Origin: CAIMUS01 sp963708455
Lineage (GTDB): Bacteria; Pseudomonadota; Gammaproteobacteria; Competibacterales; Competibacteraceae
NCBI GenBank assembly: GCA_963708455.1
Contig: CAVPSQ010000004.1
Coordinates: 1,364,001-1,428,000, forward strand
Direction: 5' to 3'
Length of the DNA stretch: 64,000 bases
In this document: positions 22,307-31,576 of the stretch, in pieces
Layout: each line of letters opens with the position of its first letter
How positions within the stretch are numbered: the stretch's first letter is position 1
Position numbers and translations under genes: made by a program
The notes under the pieces: generated by a model
Told to the model about the DNA's origin: nothing
Database searches by the model: none
What the model saw: the letters and a program-made list of their open reading frames with translations, nothing else

Positions 22307-23710
22307 ATGAACAGCATGCCACCGCCCCCTCTGCTGATACTCTGCGTCATCGTTACCGCCACAGTCGGCTGTGTTTCGGCCCCACCTCCCGAGCAGGCCG
22401 GGCCGGTGGCGCAAATCGCCGCCGTCCTGCCGGGCGCCACCAAGACTAAGGCGGCCGAAGCGCCGGGCAAAATCAGCCGGGCGGAGCTCCAGCAGGACGT
22501 CATGGGCTTTGCCGACGAATATGCCGTGGCGGTCTGGCAGGCGGCCGACGAGATCCGGCGCGCGAACTTGCCCCTAGAGACCCGCGCGGCGGCTCAGTAC
22601 CTCAAAGTCCTCTACGCCTCGGCGGCGTTCCGAATCGCTGCCGGCCGGCGACCGGCGGCTAATCTACTGGACATGGTCGTGTTCATCACCCTGGGTCGGA
22701 TGGCCGTCGAGGAGTACTGGCAGCCTCAGGTCTACGGCAAGGCCGGCAAACCCCTGCTCGACAGTTACCGCCGGCTGGAGCGGGAAATCTGGACCCTTGC
22801 CGGCCAGGTACTCAACCCGGCGCAGCAGGAGGAACTGCGTCGGGCGATCAGACAATGGCGCCAGTCCCATCCGGGGCAGCATTACGTGGCTGACGTGCGG
22901 CTGAGCGACTTCGCCAGGCTGCGCGGCGGCCCCCTGATCGATGCGGCGGCCACCCCGACCACCGGCCTGGTCGCCAGCGTGGAGGAAACGACGCGGGCGG
23001 CGGACGAAGCCGTCCTGCTGGCCGAGCGGCTGATGTTCTACCTGGAGCGCCTGCCCAATGTCCTCACCCTGCAAACCGATTTGCTCTTCGACCAGGTGGC
23101 TGTCTCGCCGGCTGTTAAATCCATCGTAGAGGACACGGGCCGCGTCACCCGCACGGCGGAGCGGCTGGCCGATCTGCTCGAGCGGTTGCCCGTCCTGGTG
23201 GCCGCGGAGCGGAAAGCGGCCATCGAGCAGGTGACCGGCTGGCTCAGTACCGATCAGCCCCCGCTGCGGAGCCTGCTGGGGGATGTCCGGCAGACGCTGT
23301 CGGCAGGCAGTGAGCTGGCCGGGTCTATCGATAAAACGGTCCACTCCCTCGATGTCTTCACCGGTCAACATCAGGCGAGCACGCCGGCCTCGGCCGGTCC
23401 ACCCTTCGATATCCATGACTATATCCGCACGACGGAACAGCTGACGACTGCCCTGAATCAGCTCGACAGCGTGATTAAATCGTTCGACCGGCTGATCGAA
23501 CAGCGGCCGCTGGCGCAACGCCTCGACCAGGTCGTTGCGGCAGTGGATCGCATCGGCGCCCAGGGCGAGCGCCTCCTGATCTGGTTTTTCGGCTTGATCG
23601 CCCTGCTGGTGCTGGGGATCACCTTTGGCGTCATGCTGGCGGTGCTGATCTATAAACATTTCGCAGCGCGCATTGCCGTGCCCCGTTCCCACGGAGATAA
23701 GGCAGCCTGA
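22307..23710 (+). CDS. Large lipoprotein with a C-terminal membrane helix, function unknown
   Basis: 467 residues. The N-terminal signal carries a VGC lipobox at about residue 22. The middle is predicted largely helical (VEETTRAADEAVLLAERLMFYLERLP, ERLADLLERLPVLVAAER), with heptad-like segments that could form coiled coils. One strong membrane helix lies near the C-terminus (LIWFFGLIALLVLGITFGVMLAVLIY). A protein tethered by lipid at one end and a helix at the other could span part of the periplasm, but this is inference. No family recognised. Confidence 0.6.
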   Translation: MNSMPPPPLLILCVIVTATVGCVSAPPPEQAGPVAQIAAVLPGATKTKAAEAPGKISRAELQQDVMGFADEYAVAVWQAADEIRRANLPLETRAAAQYLKVLYASAAFRIAAGRRPAANLLDMVVFITLGRMAVEEYWQPQVYGKAGKPLLDSYRRLEREIWTLAGQVLNPAQQEELRRAIRQWRQSHPGQHYVADVRLSDFARLRGGPLIDAAATPTTGLVASVEETTRAADEAVLLAERLMFYLERLPNVLTLQTDLLFDQVAVSPAVKSIVEDTGRVTRTAERLADLLERLPVLVAAERKAAIEQVTGWLSTDQPPLRSLLGDVRQTLSAGSELAGSIDKTVHSLDVFTGQHQASTPASAGPPFDIHDYIRTTEQLTTALNQLDSVIKSFDRLIEQRPLAQRLDQVVAAVDRIGAQGERLLIWFFGLIALLVLGITFGVMLAVLIYKHFAARIAVPRSHGDKAA

Positions 23711-23819
23711 TGATCCATAACAGGATGGATGGAACGAAGCGCACCGCTGAGGTGAAGTTTCCGCTCCGACGCACGCGGGATACTCTGAGCAAGCACAACA
23801 CGATCTGGAGACCATCGCC

Positions 23820-24193
23820 ATGCGAAACTTAATCAGGTTCTCACTGACCGCATTGACGCTGACGCTGGGTTCAGGCGCGGCGTCTGCGGACGCAGACGGT
23901 CCAGATTTTTACCAGGTGACGGGTGTCGCCGCGAATGACAGCCTTGCCATTCGGGCTGAGCCCAACCCGCGCGCGGCCAAGGTTGGGGAGATACCGCCGG
24001 ATGGAATTTGCATCCGTAACCTGGGTTGCAAAGGCGGCCTGAGCTTCCAGGAATTCACCACTCTCTCCCCGCCGAACAGGCAAAGCGCCTGAAGAGAAAT
24101 CCCCGGTGGTGCCAGGTGGAATATCAGGGTATCACGGGCTGGGTTGCCGGACGCTATCTGCGCGAGGGCGCCTGTGGCAGACAAATCCGATGA
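23820..24193 (+). CDS. Secreted SH3-like domain protein, frameshifted
   Basis: A signal peptide ending GAASA is followed by an SH3b-type fold: VAANDSLAIRAEPNPRAAKVGEIP, then, in the next frame, RWCQVEYQGITGWVAGRYLRE. The frame breaks between about 24066 and 24072 in a C-rich run. With one base corrected, the product is about 124 residues ending at 24193. Bacterial SH3 domains of this kind often bind the cell wall. The pattern of the second half (W-x-V-x-x-x-G-x-x-G-W-V) is clear. Confidence 0.65.
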
Positions 24194-24225
24194 GTGACGG
24201 CGAGTCACCGCCCGGCGTTTTATCG

Positions 24226-24394
24226 TAGACGCCATAGGGATCGTGCGCGACATCCCGATCGCCTTCGCTACTACACTCACGCCGCCACGCCCAAGGGTGC
24301 GCGCTTCCGCCGCTGCCCAAAGGCGCAGTGTCGCCTCATCCAGGCGACCTGCCAGTGCACGATATTGGTCCGTGATCATTTCTGCGGCATTCAT
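24226..24394 (-). pseudogene. ISAzo13-family transposase, N-terminal remnant
   Basis: From the ATG at 24394 the minus strand encodes MITDQYRALAGRLDEATLRL, WAAAEARTLGRGGVSVVAKA and IGMSRT, matching the start of ISAzo13-type transposases. Similarity ends abruptly near 24226. Confidence 0.6.
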
Positions 24395-24527
24395 GACCAG
24401 CGAGTATAGGAATGGCCCAATGCGTGTGTAAGTTATTTTTTCTAGACTCCTTAACGCGCCGGTTCGGCCAGGCGCACCAGGGCTTGGCGCAGGACCAGGC
24501 TGCCCACAAGCGCCAGCACCGCGGCGT

Positions 24528-25290
24528 CTGACGTTATGCACGAACTCAAAGAATCCCAGGTAAATTGGCAACTTTTCCTGGGAGAGGCTCCGATGCGGGC
24601 GCAGCCAAGAACGCAACAACGACCAAAAACCTTCCAGAGTGTTGACATGGACCTCATGGAAACCGCCACCATCCTCGTCACGGGCGTATTCTCCACGGCT
24701 GTGACACACGCTCTTGTGCACATACCCCCACTGAGGCAAAGCAGCATAAATCACCTACTCGTCCGTATTGACCACCGTGCCGGGTTCGATCGTCTCCTGG
24801 ATGAGCAGTCGTAGGGTTTGCTGTTGCACGTTCTCCAGCATGACGATCCGGACCGCGCCGCCGCGCTCAATCATCCCGAAGAGGGGCGGCTTTTCCTTCT
24901 CGAGGGCGCCCCGACCGGGTGCGCCTTGGAGCCGCCAACGGCGTGGCGCGCGCCCTTTGATCTGAGCGGGCCTGCCCTTGTGCCCCGCCACGACATACAC
25001 CTCGTCGCATTCCACCATGCCGCTCATGCGCACCTTGGAACGGTGCTCGACGATCTCTCCCCGCAACGCCTCCGCCATCGCGTGGCCATCGCTTTCGTTC
25101 AGATTCAGTTCCTCGGCAATTTGCCGGTTCGACAGATTCAGCCCCATCAGGTACAGGTAGGCCAACCCAACCGACACGGGCTGATGCCGCCCCATGAAGA
25201 GGGTTCCGGTGAGGTCGTCAAACCGTTTTCTGCAGTTCTTGCAGGTGTAGCGGCGGCAGGCTTGTTGCCGGTGGTTGCAACCTGACCCTC
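24528..25290 (-). pseudogene. IS1595-family transposase, decayed copy
   Basis: The sequence is homologous to the intact copy at 15.8-16.9 kb: TCKNCRKRFDDLTGTLFMGRHQP, VECDEVYVVAGHKGRP, EKEKPPLFGMIERGGAV and FWSLLRSWLRPHRSLSQEKLP. The first zinc-ribbon half is missing and replaced by a dispersed repeat. An amber TAG interrupts NTDE-VIYAALPQW near 24755 where the family has Tyr. Without its ends and with a stop it should be inactive. Its frame through the region that shifts in the other copy is intact. Confidence 0.8.
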
Positions 25291-25376
25291 GCGCCCTTCG
25301 TGCACCCCTCCTTGGCAGGGGGGGAATAAAGACTGGACCCACCGGTATAATCTTTTCAGGAAATTGCCTTAATGAT
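25283..25376 (-). repeat. Dispersed repeat, inverted copy
   Basis: On the minus strand it reads AATTTCCTGAAAAGATTATACC, shown here in two parts as AATTTCCTGAAAAG and ATTATACC, then GGTCCAGTCTTTATTCC, CCCTGCCAAGGAGGGG and CGAAGGGCG. The same order of blocks occurs on the plus strand at about 33364-33460, and the first block alone at 14152-14176. Confidence 0.55.
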
Positions 25377-26103
25377 CCACCGCCATCTTGGCCACCTGCC
25401 CCATCACACTGCCGGCGGTCTGCGCGGTGGCGCTGTTGACGGGCAAGCCGGCGGCTTGCAGCGCCTGCGCCGTCCAGTTATTGCAGGTATAGAGCAGATG
25501 ATAGCCACCGGTGGCCCGATAGAACCGGCTGTCGCCATACGAACTTTCGCTTAGATCGAGGATAGCGCCGCTGTCATCCCGATAGAAGCTGGCATTGATG
25601 AAGTCGACCAGCCCCCGGAATCCTGGTGGCGATAATCTTATTGCCACCGTCTCGCCGGCAAGGAAATACTGGGGCGGCTCAACCGGCAGGGCGAGCACAT
25701 GCAACACGGCATAGCCAGACCCGACAGCGGCCTGCAAGGCCAGCCATGCCGATGGATTTTCAGTCTGATAGAAAGCCCCGTCGCCCCAGCCGAATTCCAG
25801 ATAGCGGGCGTTGCCAAACCGTCCCTGCAGAGCCGACAGCCAAGGGGCGGCTTGCGTTCTATCGATCACGATGCCGGTATGCCAGCCGTGGTTGACCACA
25901 TAGATGGTTAGCGCTGTGTGGGAATCGGGCGGCAGATAGGGAGTGCCGACCGCAGTCGCACAGCCGTGCAGCAGGACAGTGGCCAGTAACAGAATGACTG
26001 TCGGCGTGGGGATGCTGGCGCGAGTGTGACGGCCAACGATCTTGACCATGGACAGCGACGGCGGGGCAATGTCGTGGTTAACTTCAGGTCTCAAAATGGG
26101 CAC
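25372..26103 (-). CDS. DUF2459/TIGR02117-like lipoprotein
   Basis: About 243 residues. A hydrophobic signal ends in the lipobox LLHGC. The domain contains IYVVNHGWHTGIVIDR, YLEFGWGDGAFYQT, LALPVEPPQYF and LYTCNNWTAQALQAAGLPV, the pattern of the DUF2459 family of uncharacterised proteobacterial envelope proteins. I use the GTG at 26103, with GGAG eight bases upstream; a later ATG at 26049 (MVKIVGRH) is an alternative and would give a shorter, more typical signal peptide. Confidence 0.78.
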
Positions 26104-26141
26104 GGTTTAAACTCCAATCGGTTCGACCATCAGCACGTCTA

Positions 26142-27606
26142 TTGCTAACCACCATGCGCAACCGGCTCGTTGTGATTCTCTGTCTGCTGTTGACCGCCTG
26201 TGCCGTCACGCCGCTGCGCCCGCCGCCGGACCCCGGGACGGCCCGCTGTCTGGCGCTGTACGACACCGTGGATCGGGTCGTAGCCGAACGGGGTTATTCG
26301 CCTTCCTGGCCTGCTCGCATCGACGGTTTTGCCTATCGGCGAGTGGATCGTTTTCTCGCCGATTTTCGCGCCCAACCCTGCAACGCTGAGCAACGCACCG
26401 CCTGGATCGCGCGCCTCGCTCAACTCGATCGAGAGGCGCGACGGGTGGAACTGGCTGCACTGCCACCGTCGGCGCTGGATGACTTGACCCGCCGCTACAC
26501 CGCTCCGGCTACTTTGGAAGCCGCACTGCAAACCTGCTCCCGCACACTGCAAGCTTACGATCTGGACGATGCGGAACGCTTCGCGGCGCTGCGCACACGG
26601 GCCAGCGTGCCACCCGACTATCTCACCGTGCGGCAAATCGTGGGTCTGTATCCCCTGAGTTCGTTGCCGGTGAGTATCGGCGTGGCCCGCTGGCATGCCC
26701 AGGCTCGTCGCATTTTCGCGCAACCGCTGGACACCCTTCCAGTAAACGGACAACTGCGCCGTTTCCGTCCGCCGGACGCCGCTGTTCAGCCACCGCCATT
26801 CGCCACGCTTCCCCGCGATGCGCTGGGCATACCCGAACTGGACGCCGGACAACTGACCACGCTGTTCACCGTTCATGCTCCGGTCTGGGAAATCGACACC
26901 GTCGGTCCCTACGATCTGCCCGGCGCACCCTATTGGCAGGCGCAGCGCCTGCCCGACGTGGATACGCGCAGGCCGGTGGTGTACCGCTATCCTTCCTACG
27001 TCCGCTGGCGAAATCAGGTTTTGCTGCAACTCAACTACGTGATCTGGTTCAGCGAGCGTCCCGCCAGCGGTCCGCTGGACATACTGGCGGGTGCGCTGGA
27101 CGGTCTAGTCTGGCGGGTTACGCTGGACAGCCAAGGCCGGCCTCTGCTGTACGATAGCATTCATAACTGCGGTTGCTATCATCAATTCTTTCCCGCCGCC
27201 GCGCTGCGGCTGCGGTCAGAGGCTGCGGATCTGCCGGAACCGCCGCTGGTTCCTCAACCAGCGCCGCGTCTGATCCTGCCGGCGGATCGTGGTGCGACTG
27301 AGTTCCGGCGACCATTACATCGAACGGATTTATGCCGACGCCGCTACCGGAGCTACTTACGGCTGGGAGGATTATGCCGCCCTGTACGCCGTCCCGGACG
27401 GCGACCGCCGCCGCAGCCTGTTCGGTCCGGACGGCCTGACGCCCGGCACGGAACGGGCCGAACGCTGGCTGCTGTGGCCGATGGGTATCGCTGCGCCGGG
27501 CGCGATGCGCGAACGGGGCCGGCAGGCCACCGCCTTCGTGGGACGGCGACATTTCGACGCTCCCGATTTACTGGACACCTTGTTCGAACCCGTGGAGGTT
27601 AAATGA
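26142..27606 (+). CDS. Large lipoprotein of unknown function, frameshifted
   Basis: The signal MRNRLVVILCLLLTAC carries a lipobox (ATG at 26154 likely). About 470 residues follow with DGFAYRRVDRFLADF, YPLSSLPVSIGVARWH, VYRYPSYVRWRNQVLLQLNYVIWFS and YDSIHNCGCYHQFFP. Near 27280 the frame changes; the continuation IVVRLSSGDHYIERIYAD and GWEDYAALYAVPDGDRRR is coherent and ends at 27606. The stop overlaps the ATG of the next gene. I do not recognise a named family; the dense Tyr/Trp and Cys motifs suggest an exported beta-rich protein. Confidence 0.65.
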
Positions 27607-28231
27607 AAAAAATCCTCGTTGCCCTGCTGCTGGGTGGCTTCAGCCTAACCACCGCAGCGGACCGGGTGATCGGTCGATTTTCCGCCGGCGATTTAAGCGA
27701 GTGGCAAAGCAAATCTTTTAAAGGTGAGACCACTTACCGCTTGGTTGAGCAAAACGGTCGTCAGGTATTGCAGGCCGACAGCAAGGGCACGGCTTCCGGG
27801 CTGTATCGGGAAATCCCCGTCGCTCTGGACAAGACTCCCTATCTCAACTGGTCCTGGCGGATCGGCCATGTGCTGAACGGCGTGGATGAGCGCACCAAGG
27901 CCGGTGACGATTATCCAGCCCGGGTCTATGTGATCGTTTCCGGCGGCGTGGCCTTCTGGCGCACCCGCTCGCTGGTCTATGTCTGGTCCAGCAACCAGCC
28001 CATCGGCAGCAGTTGGGACAATGCGTTTACCGGCAATGCCCGCACGCTCGCGCTGCGCTCCGGCCCGGCGAACGGTGGGTCAGCGAAAAACGCGATGTCC
28101 GGGCGGATTTCAAGCGGCTGTTCGGCGATGATATTGAGCGCATCGACGCCGTCGCCATCATGACCGATACCGATAACAGCGGTCAGACGGCGACCGCCTG
28201 GTATGGTGATATTTTCTTTTCGGCCCAGTGA
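27603..28231 (+). CDS. DUF3047-family exported protein, frameshifted
   Basis: A signal peptide (LLLGGFSLTTAA) is followed by the DUF3047 pattern: GRFSAGDLSEWQSKSFKGET, YRLVEQNGRQVLQADS, LNWSWRI, GDDYPARVYVIVSGG and LVYVWSSNQPIGSSWDNAFTGNARTLALRSG. One G appears to be missing near 28069-28072. Restoring it gives ERWVSEKRDVRADFKRLFGDDIERIDAVAIMTDTDNSG and the end AWYGDIFFSAQ at 28231. The start overlaps the preceding gene (ATGA), so the two are translationally coupled. Function unknown. Confidence 0.75.
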
Positions 28232-28244
28232 GCCAGGCTTGCGC

Positions 28245-28404
28245 CTTACTGTTGGGTGCCGATCTTGTCCTCGGTGCCCGCCAGCAGGTTGCGGATATTG
28301 GAGCGATGCCGCCAGATCAGCATGGCGGCGATAAACAGCAGCGTCAACTGATAGCTGCTGTGCAGCCCGAGCAGCCACGCATACAGGGCCATAACCGGCG
28401 TAGC
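28245..28404 (-). pseudogene. plsY: Glycerol-3-phosphate acyltransferase PlsY, C-terminal fragment
   Basis: The minus strand encodes ALYAWLLGLHSSYQLTLLFI, AAMLIWRHRSNIRNLL and AGTEDKIGTQQ then a stop: the last membrane helix and the conserved RHRSNIRxLLAGTE C-terminus of PlsY. The upstream side is cut at about 28404 by a hairpin repeat and the small inverted-repeat element. An intact copy presumably lies elsewhere, because PlsY is normally essential for phospholipid synthesis. Confidence 0.7.
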
Positions 28405-28440
28405 CTGGATGGAGCGGAGCTTGCGAAGCGCAATCCAGGT
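28401..28440. repeat. Hairpin repeat at the plsY break
   Basis: CCTGGATGGAGCGGAGCTTG is followed by CGAAGCGCAATCCAGG; outer CCTGGAT/ATCCAGG-type and inner AGC/GCT pairs form a stem-loop. Such mobile-looking hairpins are common in proteobacterial intergenic DNA. Confidence 0.4.
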
Positions 28441-28444
28441 TACC

Positions 28445-28559
28445 TTGCCAATGTCACATTTCGACCTAACCTATTGAAGATAAATACTTTTAATAAAATG
28501 AACAATTTTTTAGGTTCCTAACAAATTCAAAGGCTTAAAGCCTAATGTGACATTGGCAA
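28445..28559. mobile_element. MITE-like element with 16-bp perfect inverted repeats
   Basis: TTGCCAATGTCACATT at 28445-28460 and its exact complement at 28544-28559 bound a 115-bp, AT-rich, non-coding segment unlike its GC-rich surroundings. Size and ends fit a miniature inverted-repeat element. No clear target duplication is visible. Confidence 0.6.
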
Positions 28560-28606
28560 TTTACTCCTGGCCGAAACAATGATCAAGGCCCGCAAGTATC
28601 TAGGAA

Positions 28607-29245
28607 GTGGAAGGAGGGTACGTACCGCATACATTTCTCGAGCGTGTACTGGCCCACAGTACAGCGCAGGGTCGTTTCCGCCTGGATTTGCTGCACCGTC
28701 TGGCGGTGCTGGTATTGCACCTGCCCAGTCTGCAAGAACGGGAAGGTGACATTGGGTTTTTCCTGGACCATTTTCTGGAGCGCTTCAACGACGAGTACCG
28801 GAGGATGCCGGACTATCCCAAACAATTCAGCCCCGGCGCCCGACGGCTGTTTCTGGCTTATCACTGGCCCGGCAATGTGCGGGAACTGGAACATGCGGTC
28901 AAGCACGCTTGCTCTCTGACGCCCCATCCCCGGATCGAGGCGGAGGATGCCCGTCGTGCTTTGGGTCAGGTGGCGGCCAGGCCGACCAATCCGCTGGACT
29001 GGCCACTGGATGAGGATTTCCGGCTGGATGATGTACTTGCCGAAGTGGAGCGGCATTATGTTGAACGGGCGCTCAACCAGACCGATGGCAATCGCACCCG
29101 CGCTTCCCGGCTACTGGGGCTGGGCGCCCAACATCACAACCTGAGCAATCGTCTGCAGAAATATCCGGAGCTGTTGGAGAAATATGCGATCTCCGGCTCT
29201 TCTGGAACCAGCCTGCTGCGCAACGGGAAATCCCGTGAGCGTTGA
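28607..29245 (+). pseudogene. Sigma-54-dependent activator, C-terminal fragment
   Basis: The reliable part starts near 28667: FRLDLLHRLAVLVLHLPSLQ, EREGDIGFFLDHFLERFN and HWPGNVRELEHAVKHA are the second half of an NtrC-type AAA+ domain. A Fis-type helix-turn-helix follows (ALNQTDGNRTRASRLLGLG). Receiver or sensor domain, Walker A and the GAFTGA loop are absent, so it cannot activate sigma-54 polymerase. The upstream junction carries a copy of the 3' end of a UPF0175 gene, pointing to recombination. Confidence 0.7.
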
Positions 29246-29274
29246 TTGCCCGACGATTCCCCAGTTCACAGCGG

Positions 29275-29757
29275 CTATTCGGCCACGTTGGCTAATGCAC
29301 CTTGCACAAGTTGAGGATGTAGATAGAGGCCGGCTGCGACGGCCTGTTCCACCAAGGGACGCGCCAGTAGAACCAAACCAGCGTGTTTCGCTGCCAAAAT
29401 GACACCAAGCGTACCGATCATATTGACGCTATGTGCTGTTGCGCAACGACGGGCGGCAAGATCATCGAGAACGGCAGTATTTTGATTATCCAAACAGTGA
29501 TTGATCACCTGCGATTCGCCCATACCGAGCCCCCATATCACAACACTCTCTGGTACCGGCAGATTCGCCAACCGGCGCCGGCTGGCCCACTGCATGGTAA
29601 TGGCTGCGCTTGAATCATTGGCCAGTCCAGCCTGCACTTCTTCAATCACGGCGTCAGGCACGCCCGCCTTCGCACTCAGTCGTTCCAGCAGATTCAACTG
29701 CCCGATGCGGCTGAGAATAATCAACGGTGAGGCGTTGATAACCCAAAAGCTAGACAC
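29275..29757 (-). CDS. DUF3368 PIN-like toxin
   Basis: 160 residues: WVINASPLIILSRIGQLNLL, GMGESQVINHC and AVLDDLAARRCA, then GTLGVILAAKHAGL. This is the DUF3368 family, a PIN-like nuclease fold found beside UPF0175 antitoxins. The acidic positions expected for metal binding (E in GMGESQ, the DD pair) are present; the first Asp is Asn (INASP), as is common in this family. It overlaps the upstream UPF0175 gene by 8 bp. Confidence 0.78.
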   Translation of the reverse strand: MSSFWVINASPLIILSRIGQLNLLERLSAKAGVPDAVIEEVQAGLANDSSAAITMQWASRRRLANLPVPESVVIWGLGMGESQVINHCLDNQNTAVLDDLAARRCATAHSVNMIGTLGVILAAKHAGLVLLARPLVEQAVAAGLYLHPQLVQGALANVAE

Positions 29758-30001
29758 GACTCGCTTCTTCCATTACTTCTTCGAGCGTGTACTGGCCCAC
29801 AGGAATGTGGCGGCGCGCCAGTTCGGTAATGAACTCGGCGCGCGTCAGGCCGGCGATTTCTGCACCCCTGCCTTGCGACACGATACCTTGTGAGTACCAA
29901 TGGCAGGCGGCGGCGATACGCATTTCCTGAGCGAACTCCTGGGGTGATTTGTGCAGGGTTGCAAACACATCGTCAGGCATGTCAACGGATACGGTTGTCA
30001 T
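29750..30001 (-). CDS. UPF0175-family antitoxin
   Basis: About 83 residues: TTVSVDMPDDVF, EFAQEMRIAAACHWYSQGIV, GRGAEIAGLTRAEFITELAR and IPVGQYTLEEVMEE, the UPF0175 pattern with a helix-turn-helix. AAGGA nine bases upstream favours the ATG at 30001 over the one at 30019. With the overlapping DUF3368 gene it makes a toxin-antitoxin pair in which this protein should neutralise the nuclease and may repress the promoter. Confidence 0.78.
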   Translation of the reverse strand: MTTVSVDMPDDVFATLHKSPQEFAQEMRIAAACHWYSQGIVSQGRGAEIAGLTRAEFITELARRHIPVGQYTLEEVMEEASRV

Positions 30002-30198
30002 AGCAGCTATTCCTTTCATGAGGCGACTAACCAGGCCATAGTTTACCGTTGTCCTCTCTCACTAACGTAGCCCCGTCACGCTGACGCGTGGTGGCTGAGT
30101 CTGGTTGAGTCTGCTCTCGGGCCTGCGCCTGAAAGCGAAAATGAAAAATGGACCAGCGCTGGATTGCGCAGTTCATTTTTCAAGCCGGGGACTCAACG

Positions 30199-30788
30199 CT
30201 ATCCATCACCGGCGAATTCGATTCGCTCGTAAACCTCCGCCAATGGAACGCAGCAGTCGATAGAGGCAATTTCAACACTCGCCGCCAGACTCTCAGCGAT
30301 GGAATAGAGCCAGCGGCCATCGGTCTGCCGAACATAATGCTCTACGAGCGGACGGTGCTGAGCAATCAGCAGATAATCGGACAGGGTCGCGATCTGTTGA
30401 TAGCGTATCCACTTGGTTCCGCGGTCGAAAGCCTCCGTCGTCGGCGACAGCACTTCCATGATGACCGTGGGATTCACCAGTACATCTCGATGCTCGTCGT
30501 GGAAAATCGGTTCGCCGCAAACAACAGTGAGGTCGGGATACGAATAGAGTCCTTTCGGGTTGGTACGTACCTTCATATTCGGCGACAGCGCGCGGCATGG
30601 TTTTCCACGTAACTGGCCGACGATCAGATAAATCAATGGGTACATAGCGTGCTGTGTTCAAGGCTTTCTCCGGCCATTGCCCACACTTCGCCATCGAGGT
30701 ATTCATGGCGAACTGCCGATTCAGGTGCGCGTTCTCCGACCAGATAGTCAGCCGCTGTGACGGGTATGTGAAGCTGTTGAATCTGCAT
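30199..30788 (-). CDS. Uma2-family endonuclease (DUF820), frameshifted
   Basis: The first part starts at the ATG at 30788: MQIQQLHIPVTAADYLVGER, RHEYLDGEVWAMAGES. Near 30632-30636 a T appears to be missing from a short T run. The next frame continues LIYLIVGQLRGKPCRALSPN, MKVRTNPKGLYSYPDLTVVC, VIMEVLSPTTEAFDRGTK and YLLIAQHRPLVEHY, with the PD-(D/E)xK nuclease residues Asp and Glu of the Uma2 fold. These proteins are abundant in some bacteria; their role is unclear. Confidence 0.72.
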
Positions 30789-30932
30789 GGTGTTGTCCTT
30801 CATTCTCGACCCGGCAATACGGCGAGCCTACGTTCCTACAACCATCCCCTGGTTCGTCCTCCGCGAAGGCATGGTACGCTTGGCCAGCGCGGTCCGCAAG
30901 AAAGTTGCGAGGCGCGCAGCGCTGAGGTGACT

Positions 30933-31304
30933 TCACCGTTTCCTCTGCCACTCGTGGGCCCGACAACGGATTTCAGCCAGAACCCCTTTCAGATTCTGCA
31001 TCACTTCCCGATTTTCAAACCGCACGACGCTCAATCCCAAACTCACCAGATAGGCCGTTCGTTGTTCGTCCCGTTGCCAGGCAGTTTCGCTATCGTGGAC
31101 TGAACCATCGAGTTCAACGACCAGCTTGGCCGAGGGGCAATAGAAGTCCACGATGAAGGGGCCGATGCTGTGTTGCCGTCTGAATTTCAGATCATCTACC
31201 TGGCGGTGTTTCAAGGCTTGCCACAGTTTTATTTCAGCCGGCGTCATGACGGTGCGCAGTTCTTGCCTGCGCGGCTTTAGCGAGGGGACGTTGTGTACAT
31301 GCAT
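30933..31304 (-). CDS. DUF559 endonuclease-like protein
   Basis: 123 residues: MTPAEIKLWQALKHRQVDDL, KFRRQHSIGPFIVDFYCPSA, KLVVELDGSVHD and SLGLSVVRFENREV. This is the DUF559 fold, related to very-short-patch-repair and restriction-type nucleases, with the catalytic D and E-x-D residues (IVDFYC, VELDG) present. Often found singly near mobile elements. It starts just inside a dispersed hairpin repeat. Confidence 0.8.
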   Translation of the reverse strand: MHVHNVPSLKPRRQELRTVMTPAEIKLWQALKHRQVDDLKFRRQHSIGPFIVDFYCPSAKLVVELDGSVHDSETAWQRDEQRTAYLVSLGLSVVRFENREVMQNLKGVLAEIRCRAHEWQRKR

Positions 31305-31410
31305 AGAGAAACCACCCCGGCGCTTCGCGCCACCGCTCCTTGAAAAGATACTGCTGGCGAATTCAAAACCCGCGTAGGGCGGAACCAGGGACGGGTTCCG
31401 CCGGATGGGA
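31305..31410. repeat. Dispersed repeats left of the IS1182 element
   Basis: ACCACCCCGGCGCTTCGCGCC is split here as ACCACCCCGG and CGCTTCGCGCC, followed by AAGATACTGCTGGCGAATTC (31349-31368) and then AGGGACGGGTTCCGCCGG. The first block recurs at about 33466-33495 and, inverted, at 33690-33722 and near 15440. AAGATACTGCTGGCGAATTC recurs inverted at 33248-33267, to the right of the transposase. Confidence 0.5.
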
Positions 31411-31576
31411 ACCCCGTGTAACCGGAGGGGAAACGGGCCCTGATCGGGGAGGGGTTCGCTGGCGTACCGCCCGGTCAGACCCCACTTTATAGGGAGCGGC
31501 AGCTGTACTGGCCAGATGCTGCAGGGAGTAAGATAACCCGTAGACGGGTTAGTCGCCCATGTGAGGAGGAATTATC

